Below are positions 55,740 to 64,000 of a stretch of DNA of 64,000 bases, piece after piece. A model generated the notes under the pieces. It was given only the letters and a program-made list of their open reading frames with translations, was not told the origin of the DNA and searched no databases. Source of the DNA: Liolophura sinensis. Its lineage: Eukaryota; Mollusca; Polyplacophora; Chitonida; Chitonidae. Where the stretch lies: contig NW_027017960.1 in NCBI RefSeq assembly GCF_032854445.1, positions 186,001 through 250,000 of the forward strand, written 5' to 3'. The translations under genes and the position numbers were made by a program. Position 1 is the first letter of the stretch, and each line of letters starts with the position of its first letter.

Positions 55740-55895
55740 TGAGTCGACCATTGAAAATGTAGCCCAGTGGTTAAAATATCTTGTCTTTTAATCGCAAGAC
55801 ACATGAAGTCGTATGATTGTGGAGACTATTGATTACTGGTCAGTGGAAAAGCAGAGATGGCTTGTGTGTTCGATTCAAAACTGCAAAGGATGATT
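55740..55895 (+). repeat. tRNA-like segment shared by both arms
   Basis: 'gtagcccagtggttaaaata', 'cttgtcttttaatcgcaag', 'gtgtgttcgattcaaaactg'. Stems are imperfect and no acceptor stem is seen. Partner of 47060-47215. Confidence 0.4.
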
Positions 55896-55899
55896 AGTC

Positions 55900-56980
55900 G
55901 TTTTTTTATTTGCATCATGGCAAGGAATTCTAATGTCTGCTTATGAGCGTCAAGTGAGATAAATACTATGTTACCGATGTCAAAGTTTTTGGTATTGATT
56001 CGAGTCGGTATTGAGCCCGGGGTTCTACACTTCACTACGTCACGGCAACATGTGGATTTTAATGTAAAACTGCATCAAATTTTTTTAAAAAATGTATGGT
56101 GCATTTGAGACGTCATAACCCACCCCAGATAAACGTCTTCATGAGTTTTATTTGCTGGAAATCCCCGTTTAAAGGGATTCACACTCGACACTCACTCACT
56201 GACAATGGACAAAGGTTTTCCTGAGTTTTACCTTTCAGCGTGGGTTACGCTTGAATAGGTCTGCCACATCTAAAATTCAGCTTAGGACAGATATGGCCTG
56301 GACTTGCCTATCTCTCAGTTCATCCAATTAGAATCGATTCTATATACCTTTAACTTTTTAGTGCCAGAATCTACGGAAACCGAAAGCGGCCATGCTAGCG
56401 TTTGCCACAAACCGTCAACAGCTATATTCGAACAACACAGCAAGATTAAGCGACATTCCGAGGACAATCTGTCGACAAACTCATGCAAATCTCGCACCCG
56501 TTATCAATCGAATCTTGCCTGCTCGCTGGAATTTCGCTCTGCGTTGATTTGACAGTGTAGTTTTTCCTGACAGATCATGGTTTGATTATTCTCATCACAA
56601 TGTTGCTATCTTTTGCCAAATAAAGGTTGTTTTATATTTTACACAATACTAATCACTTTTGTTAGTGGAAATGGAGTACCTGGCGCAAATCACCAACAAG
56701 TCCGACCATACCAATTTACTGACGAACTTTTCCCCTATTGGTGGAAGACAAGTGGCCTTTACCGAACGTTAGACTGTGTAAACAGCCTCAAGAGGTCATC
56801 GATCGCTTATTTTCCCCAGGGCTCTAGAAACAGTGAGAGCGAAAAAATCAACAGATTCCCTGTCTATGACCGGGCTTAAACCCGAATCTTGTGCAGGGCC
56901 AATGTCCGCTCCGTTACACACGAGGAGTATACTGTTTTGCACTAGTGCTGCTATCTATGCTATTTGACAACAGAGCAGGG
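55900..56980. other. Arm sequence, no gene seen
   Basis: Mirrors 45.5-46.5 kb; lacks the SINE found at 46713. Confidence 0.5.
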
Positions 56981-56984
56981 GGTG

Positions 56985-57070
56985 AGTGGGTGAGTCAGTG
57001 ATTGGTCTTTAACGTCACACTTAACAGTTTTTCCAGTCTTGTGACTACGAAAGACATAACCGACCCTATG
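56985..57070 (+). repeat. B-like element end
   Basis: 'gtgagtgggtgagtcagtga' and 'cttaacagtttttccagtct'. Mirrors 45480-45545. Confidence 0.6.
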
Positions 57071-57074
57071 TTAT

Positions 57075-57795
57075 AAAATAGATGTTATTCACCATTCAGC
57101 TTATAGTTGTGCCACAATTACAATAAACACAGATAGGGTGTAAAACGTGCTGGGTACTATCGAGATACGGCAAAGGATGGGGAAGGGATGGGCAGGGTGT
57201 TGTGTTGTGGACGCGGGAGGAAACAACATGAGCCGTCAGTATTATTACCATTTCTATCGTTACATATGCAGCATATATGTATGCCTGTGTTATTGTAAAT
57301 CCTTCCTTGTTTCTGTAATGATGAGCTTTATCCCCCATTAATTAATAGTAGATAATAATATATAATGGATAATGTATAATTACCGTTTTAAATTTCATTT
57401 GGAGTGATCTCGCTGCCAGCGTTGTTTAAAAAATTAGCTCTCGCTAGTTCAACAGAATCTCTAACTCTACATAGGCACAAAAAATTGAATTATGTTGGGT
57501 AACTCTTCTATAGAACGAACGGTAAACTTACATCCCATGCTGAGAACTGGTCTTGTGTTTAAAGTGTTTAAAGTGATTGTGTTTCCATCCTATGGGACGC
57601 ACACTGTATAAGCAGCTTCAAAGCCGACGTTTGGCAGGAATTACTTTGTAAATTTCCCCGCTTTTTATGGAGCAGGTGAAAATTAGGAGTCCATGGTACT
57701 CCTTTACCGCTTACGCACTGCAACGTTCTTTGAAGACAACTTTTTCTCCGCCAGTAAACAGTATGGTGTGCCTATCTGTAGGTCTACGTCAAACA
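57075..57795. other. Arm sequence, no gene seen
   Basis: Mirrors 44.73-45.45 kb. Confidence 0.5.
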
Positions 57796-57799
57796 CGGA

Positions 57800-57925
57800 A
57801 AAGTTTTTCAGTGACTTGCCAAAGGACTGTGATTAAACCCGTCAGTCCGGTTTCCCCCACCCACAATACTGATTCTCATCGTATGTGTGAAAACGTTTTG
57901 TTATTAAATTACAGTCAAAAATAAA
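57800..57925 (+). mobile_element. SINE remnant shared by both arms
   Basis: 'cagtccggtttcccccaccc' and 'tctcatcgtatgtgtgaaaa'. Partner of 44640-44720. Confidence 0.5.
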
Positions 57926-57929
57926 CGAA

Positions 57930-58660
57930 GTACAATCTTTGTTCCCTGTGCTCCACTTGACCAGGTGATATACACTCTCACATATAGTTTATAAAGTAAA
58001 AACAAACGTCACACTATGCAAACAGATAATCCATGTCAGTAGCGTTTACATGAACCACATAAACGTATTTCCTACATTGTCAAAGAACATAACATAGATG
58101 TAGACATATATCTGCATGTGACTTTCATCTATTCTCCTTTGTCTTAAGGACATTGTATTAAAGAAATCTGCCCGGGCATTGGTGCAGGTAATGTATAGCT
58201 CCAATAATCGATATTATCCACATGTTGTCGTCTACATGAGTATTGAAGGGGAAATTGAGCGCTGCCATATCTGCTGAACTCAAGCGCCCTCTTGTCTGCT
58301 ATAAGCTGATACCACGTGTCCCGCCTTTCTGTACTAGTTTTATGACCCAAGATATGAGACTTCATTTTGTTTGTACATTCAATAATCTGTGAAGGTCATG
58401 CTCGCTACCAAACTTGCCTTTCGTTAGTGACACGTAACAACAGAAATTCTACACATCTATACGTTGGAGGTTAGCACTGTTGCAACAAAAAATTAAATTA
58501 TACTAGTTTTCCACAAATGCTGTGTTTTAGAACAAAATCTAAATCATCGAGCATGTCTCCACTTATATCTTCACTTATTTTTGATAAAAGCATTTTTGTA
58601 TTTACTGAAAGAACATTGATTCTCTTGCATTGTAGGATGATTTTCTTTATCTTTTCGTCA
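57930..58660. other. Arm sequence upstream of the GNAT pseudogene
   Basis: Mirrors 44.05-44.64 kb and 42.83-42.95 kb. The 1.1-kb stretch with the CRE-like cluster and G27 is absent. Confidence 0.5.
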
Positions 58661-58663
58661 AGC

Positions 58664-59275
58664 ATGGCCGACATTAACGTTCGATTTTAAAGACCGGGTG
58701 CGCCAGTTCGTGAGTACCGGGTCCATCGACAAAGAGTCTCTCAGCAAGAGCCTCGATATGACCGGAAGAGAGGACGGAGTGTTGTGGTTCGACGTCGCCT
58801 TTCCAGTCTGTCTGAAGGACAGAATGTATGTTCTCGCTATCGTTTCGCCAACCGGGGAAATCGTAAACGATAAACCAGACGCGTATAATTTTTCCAAAGA
58901 CGACCCTAAAATGAGAAAACTTGCCCTGAGTTACGAGGGTATCGACAAGCTATACGAAGGGCTAAATCTATTCGCTAAATACAACGTAGATACACTGGCG
59001 AATTTCAGAGGCATTTGTGTTGCAGAGAAACACCAGCGTCAAGGATAAAAATGGTGGCCATAACGCCCCAGCTCATTCAAGAGCGGAACTTCCGGCTGGT
59101 AACGGCAGAGTCGAGCGGTCGATTTTCCTCTCGAATATTTGAAAAGTTTGGGTTTGAAAAACTTGTGCAACACGATTATGACTCAGTAGTGTTAGACAGA
59201 GAACCGTTGAACTCGAGAGACGATATGAGGTTTCATCAAGGAATCTCCCTGCATGTAAAGATTATGAAAAGTTAA
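58664..59275 (+). pseudogene. GNAT acetyltransferase pseudogene
   Basis: Copy of 42238-42828. Damage: a deletion after MADINVRF gives an immediate TAA; another removes the GLRFAAIVYK segment in frame; an 8-bp loss in the RQGIGT loop gives RQG-stop and shifts the rest; the native stop is lost so the last frame runs on to 59275. The motif-A coenzyme loop is therefore destroyed. The remaining protein-level similarity is high, so inactivation is fairly recent relative to the duplication or was repaired by conversion. Confidence 0.92.
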
Positions 59276-59279
59276 AAAT

Positions 59280-60185
59280 AGTCCGGCACCTGGGAACTTC
59301 TTAGTTCTGGCTGAAATTCTCTAGGCTGAGGCGGTAAGTTCAAAATTGTGAATTGTGAGGGATAGCATGGTGGCGCAAAGGTTCTCTTGTCGGAAGCATT
59401 ACTGTGCTATGATACCGCCTGTATTTGAAGAGTGCGTCTCGTTTACGTGGTAAGGAAATATCGCCTAGATTTTACACGTGACGGATACTGCGTGTAGGAC
59501 AAAGCGAAGATAACGGACAACACAATCATGACAACTCTACGAAATGTAATTGATGCAGCTATTCCTTCTTAAGGCAGGGAGCTAGTTTAAAACTGAAATG
59601 GGAGATTTTCTGTATCCCGTTGACAACACAGGAATGCTGTCCAAACACTCCTTCAAACAACCCGCCTGTTTGTGTTGTACAAAGTTGAATTCTACGTTTC
59701 GTGCTTTGTTAATGCACGACAGATATATTTTTGTTTTAAGGACAAATGTTATGTCATGGTTGGAGGAATCTGATAACGAAGATACTGATAGGGGCACGGC
59801 CATGTCAGTGTGGGATTCCCCATAGTCTTGTTCCATAAATAGCCAACATTGTGCGAGAACGAGGCTGTCATGATGAAAAGGGAGACTTGCCAACCACCAG
59901 TAAGGAAGCTAACCAGGAAACAATGGCGGTGATATGTAGGTCTACTTGACCTTTCATGCAAATCGGGTCACGTCAGTGGACTAATTTAGAGAATCCTTTA
60001 GATTGTCTTTGAAATGTTCATTCTGGGACAGTGCCTGCATGCCATAGGTCCTTATAAATGATTTATTTTTTTTTCAGACGTGACAGAAAATGGCAGACTA
60101 ACAATAAATAAGTTCCGATTGCTGTATTTGAGTGGATGTTTTCCACTCTTCAAGAATTGCTTCATAGAATTTATGTATTTATTTA
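59280..60185. other. Arm sequence, no gene seen
   Basis: Mirrors 41.4-42.23 kb. Confidence 0.5.
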
Positions 60186-60187
60186 TT

Positions 60188-60312
60188 ACCTTCCCACGTA
60201 CGGCCGGAGAGGAAGCCAGCATGAGCTGGATTTGAACTCACAGCGACCGCATTGGCTATAGGCTTCTGAGTCATTACGCTGCGCTAACGCGCTGACGGAG
60301 CCACAGAGGTTC
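60188..60312 (-). mobile_element. SINE, 5' half with tRNA-like head
   Basis: 'ccttcccacgtacggccgga' to 'gacggagccacagagg', with a 'tttatttatt' tail joined directly to the middle of the element. Confidence 0.8.
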
Positions 60313-60509
60313 CCCTCATAAAATGGAAGTGTTTCTAATGGAAAATGATAGCTTAATAAGCACAATATGAACAAGTATGGAGCGCCATTAACAACGATAC
60401 ATGGAAAAGTACATGACACAGATATGAGGGTAATACGTTATAATGGCAGAATATAATTATGGCCTACAGCCTGCAGAGTAAAACCACAACAACAACGATA
60501 GTGTGCTAG

Positions 60510-60700
60510 CTGGCAAACTGTCACAAGTAACCGGTGAAAAACAGGCCCTTGTCATTTTACCTCGGTTATGGGTTATATTTTAACTGTTCATGTAAATGCA
60601 TAAATAGGGGTAAAATGCACTCCCGGTAGCACCATGGTTTAAGCAGAATCAGGTAAAACAAGTATGCAGTGATTGTTGATTGCAATTAATTAGAAGTCAC
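60510..60700 (+). repeat. Dispersed repeat C
   Basis: 'acaagtaaccggtgaaaaac' and 'cattttacctcggttatggg'. Not found at the mirrored place in the left arm. Confidence 0.6.
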
Positions 60701-60704
60701 TGGT

Positions 60705-61250
60705 CTAGAACTACTCAAAATGCTGCTTGTCATCACATTTAACATACAATCACATTAAAAGAATGCAAAGGAATGACATAAGTCAGTATTACGTCGAAAA
60801 GTCTGCCACAGAAAAAGCGTTCCAGTTACACCTTCCTTACGAACTAGTTTTACTACTGATTTTTCAAACAGATAACATGTGGCATCTTTACAATAGCTAA
60901 ATTTAAGTAGCTCCCGAAAAGGGGCATGTTACACAAAACTCAGAAAACACAGCAACATCGATTTTTCCCAGAATGCACTGTCCTATGTAAACAGTGGAGT
61001 TAGGGTTGGTTTTATGGACAAATATTTGACAAATTGTTATTACTATAATGTTTTGGTACGAAATGACATGTCGGCTTAGGATCTGAATCTAAGATGGAAC
61101 ACTGTTGTAGGGTGCAGTTTTCATCGCCTGTACTTCCTGTTTCATTACAAAATTTCAACCTGCTTAAATCTGAAGGTTTTTGAAATTTGATAAGAAGGTA
61201 ATTATTTTAAATTGCGGACGCAATCCATCAAACGTTTTAGGAATCCTACC
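60705..61250. other. Arm sequence, no gene seen
   Basis: From about 60.9 kb mirrors 40.55-41.3 kb. Confidence 0.45.
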
Positions 61251-61254
61251 GTGG

Positions 61255-61615
61255 ATAACTAGAGCTGGTGAACGTTGATGAGAAAACCTTCTGCATGATA
61301 ACACTCCACACGACAACAAGAGCTAATCAGGTGTCCAGGTTTCAGCCAAAACATCTGTCCTATGAAGAAACCTTCTACATGATAACCCTCCGCAGGATGA
61401 TCACAGTTGTTCATCGTGTTCAGGTTTGAGTCTAAACGTCTGCCTCATCAGGAAACCTTCTGCATGATAACCTTCCGGAGGATAACTACCGCTGGTCATC
61501 GTGTTCAGGTCTCAGTCTAAACGTCTGCCTCATCAGGAAGCATTCTACATGATAACCCTCCTCAAGATAACTACAGTTGGTCATCGTGTCCAGTTTTCAG
61601 CAGAATGTTTGTTCA
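61255..61615 (+). repeat. Array U4, upstream of signal exon S4
   Basis: Four to five units with 'catgataaccctccgcagga' and 'tcatcgtgttcaggt'. Confidence 0.88.
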
Positions 61616-61754
61616 GTGCTCTTTTAAGACAACGAACATTTCCTTCAAAGTACGTGATCAGTTCCGGGCAACACAGTCCTGAAAACTTTAAAGTGTTCAC
61701 CTTATAGTGAATAAACTGCTGATCAGACACTGGCAATCACGCCCAAATGGAGAC

Positions 61755-61842
61755 ATGGGTGTGAACAAAGCATCGGTTTCACTGTTGTTCCCCTGCCTTT
61801 TGTTGATGGGATATTCTGTTATTTCTTCCGGAGATAAAGTTG
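61755..61842 (+). CDS. Signal-peptide exon S4 (PLAT-gene copy)
   Basis: MGVNKASVSLLFPCLLLMGY then SVISSGDKV, donor GTTG/GTAAGT, phase 1, closest to S1. Later exons, if any, lie beyond the window. Confidence 0.5.
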
Positions 61843-62249
61843 GTAAGTTGGAACCAATTGTTATTCTTTTAGGGGAATTTATTTTCGTTTTGCCAAGCGT
61901 TACGCTTTTGGGAGTGGTTGGGTAGGGTGGGGGTGCCCTTTTCTTGGAGAAGTCAGTTAATCAATTCGAACACTTTCTTCCATCATAGGTAGATTACATC
62001 AGCTATACAGTCACTCAGTAGGGAATGTGTTGGGTCTCAAGATCCAGTAAACCGATTAAACGAGAATTTAATTCGCTGAGAGAACAAGTGACACAACACC
62101 ACTTTGCCAAAAGCGTTTTCATATCTTGAAAGCTGTGAAAAAATACTGATTACCATATTTGTCACGTGACCAAAAATGGTTGAATTTGAATATAAGTAAT
62201 TAGACAAGGTAAGGTCTACTAATGACGTGGTCTTATTCCCAATGTACCG

Positions 62250-62402
62250 GTATACGTGTGTGATAAATTCTGATGAAAATCCGAATAGTTACATTTACAT
62301 ATCACGTGACAGCAAACAGTTACTTCTTTAAAGCTTAATATGACTGAAATGATAGGACAGCACATGTGCTGTGTTAGGGTCAGAAATCCTTCAACTGTGT
62401 AG
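62250..62402 (+). pseudogene. Decayed Ig-like exon beside S4
   Basis: Shares the S1-side lesions: no acceptor AG (cccaatgtaccgg) and a stop after VYVCDKF. Confidence 0.6.
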
Positions 62403-62599
62403 GTAAACACAAAAGATAGGATTGTTTTGTTGTTGTTCCTTTTTTCTTTTCTTGCTTTAAACTCGACATTTTGACTCATGTCACAAAATAATGTCAAAAT
62501 CTGAGTACCTGAATTTTTCCCGAAATTTAGGAGTGATGTGACGGAAAACCGTGTCTGCTTTAAAGTTGAATAGTAGTGAAGCAATAGAATAGCGTTTCA

Positions 62600-64000
62600 A
62601 TAAAATTTGTATATTTTTCTGTGAAACAACTCTCCGACAAGACTGTGTGTGGCATGTTGTCTGTGTTGCTAACGAGTGACTGTGTGTGGCACGTTGTGTG
62701 TATGGTTAACGGGTGGCTGTGTGTGGCACGTTGTCTATATGGCTAAGGTAATTTCTTTTGTATACCATCTGCATGGCTGCATAGCTTTCTAACGTTTGAC
62801 TTTGTGTGGCTCGTTGTCTATATGGCTAATGTAATTTGTTTTGCATACCATCCGCATGGCTGCATGACTTTCTAAGGTGTAACTGTCTAGCGCGTCACTG
62901 TGCGTGGCACACTGTCTGTATGGCTAAGGTAATTTCTTTTGCATACCGTCCGCATGGCTGCATGGATTTCTAACGTGTGACAGTGTCTGGCTCGTTGTCT
63001 ATATGGCTAAGGTAATTTCTTTTGCGTACCATCCACATGGCTGCATGACTCTCTAACGTATAACTGTGTGTGGCACATTGTCTGTATGGCTAAGGTAATT
63101 TCTTTTGCATACCATCTGCACGGCTGCATGACTTTCTAACGTATGATTGTGTGAGCACATTTTCTCTATTGCTAAGGTAATTTCTTTTGCTTCCCATCCG
63201 GATGGCTGCATGACTCTCTAACGTGTAACTGTGTGTGGCACGTTGTCTGTATGGCTAAGATAATTTCTTTTGCATGCCATCTGCAGGGCTGCATGACTCT
63301 CTAAGGTGTCAGTGTGCGTGGCACCTTGTCTGTATAGCTAAGGTAATTTATTTTGCACACCATCCACATGGCTGCATGACTCTCTAAAGTGTCACTGTGC
63401 GTGGCATGTTGTCTGCATGGCTAATGTAATTTCTTTTGCATACTATCCGCATGGCTGCATGGATTTCTAACGTGTGACAGTGTGTGGCTCGTTGTCCTTA
63501 TGGCTAAGGTAATTTCTTTTGCGTCCCACCCGGATGGCTGCATGACTCTCTAGCGTGTAACTGTGTGTGGCACGTTGTCTGTATGGCTAAGGTAATTTCT
63601 TTTGCGTCCCATCCAGATGGCTGCATGACTCTCTAATGTGTAACTGTGTGTGGCACATTGTCTGTATGGCTAATGTAATTTCTTTTGCATACCATCCGAA
63701 TGGCTGCATGACTTTCTAAGGTGTGACTGTGTGTGACACCTGTCCATATGGCTAATGTAATTTCTTTTACGTACCATCCGCATGGCTGCATGACTCTCTA
63801 ACGTATAACTGTGTGTGGCGCGTTGTCTGTAGGCCTATGGCTAATGTAATTTATTTTGCATACCATCCGCAGGGCTGCTTGACTTTCTAACGTATGACTG
63901 TGTGTGACACATTTTCTGAACTGCTGAGGTAATTTCTTTTGCATACCATCCGCAGGGCTGCACGACTTTCTAACGTGTAACTGTGTGTGGCATACATGCT
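62600..64000 (+). repeat. Array T4, 81-bp-type minisatellite
   Basis: At least seventeen units with 'taacgtgtaactgtgtgtgg', 'cacgttgtctgtatggctaa', 'ggtaatttcttttgcatacc' and 'atggctgcatgactctc'. It continues past the window end. Confidence 0.92.

Larger units (their letters stand above)
53121..64000. repeat. IR2 right arm
   Basis: Reverse complement of 37600-49650 in block order. It continues past the right edge. Confidence 0.9.

Noticed and set aside
55740-55895. Functional tRNA-Lys gene
   Set aside because: The anticodon arm looks right but there is no acceptor stem and the other arm copy has diverged within the stems.
37600-64000. Palindrome as a pure assembly artefact (two haplotypes joined)
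   Set aside because: The arms differ by large indels, arm-specific SINEs and a dead versus live GNAT gene, more than allelic variation would give; long reads could still settle it.

Overview
This is eukaryotic nuclear DNA, most likely from a lophotrochozoan and probably a mollusc. Exons are short and split by kilobase introns with GT/AG borders. Nothing resembles an operon. A tRNA-headed SINE whose body ends near a 'ggtgttttacgccgta' core recurs more than twenty times, as do 'gagtgagtgagtgcttgggg' elements. I associate both with molluscan genomes from general knowledge; the species cannot be named from sequence alone. Most open frames of 60-100 codons are chance or lie inside repeats.

Five coding units stand out. 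(1) A plus-strand secreted C-type lectin in three exons (4648-4933, 9068-9250, 10705-10919; 227 aa). Its last exon runs into a 48-bp minisatellite made from its own 3' end. (2) A plus-strand two-TM protein resembling a BK-channel beta subunit (13720-about 14159 and about 15450-15768). (3) A minus-strand receptor-like gene with signal peptide, one PLAT/LH2 domain, one TM helix and a cytoplasmic tail. Its six exons run from 39549 down to 19879 and every exon junction is in phase (255 aa). (4) An intact, intronless, minus-strand GNAT acetyltransferase (42238-42828). (5) A decayed mobile element inside the PLAT gene's largest intron, with a Mutator-like transposase on the minus strand and an I-PpoI-like His-Me endonuclease fragment on the plus strand, between two direct repeats of about 600 bp.

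The window is built around two large inverted duplications. IR1 pairs 1-3400 with the reverse complement of 15530-17290 and carries a broken copy of the beta-subunit-like TM2 exon. IR2 is far larger: arms at about 37.6-49.65 kb and 53.1-64 kb face each other across a spacer of about 3.5 kb. It carries four copies of the PLAT-gene signal-peptide exon, one live and one broken GNAT gene, and matching minisatellites (81-bp units in intron 1, 84-85-bp units upstream of each signal exon). SINEs shared or not shared by the arms give a relative age for the duplication.

Layout: 0-3.4 kb IR1 left arm with LINE relics; 4.5-11 kb lectin gene and its minisatellites; 13-17.3 kb beta-subunit-like gene and IR1 right arm; 17.5-19.8 kb repeats; 19.9-39.6 kb PLAT gene with the composite element at 26.9-31 kb in its intron; 37.6-64 kb the giant palindrome.
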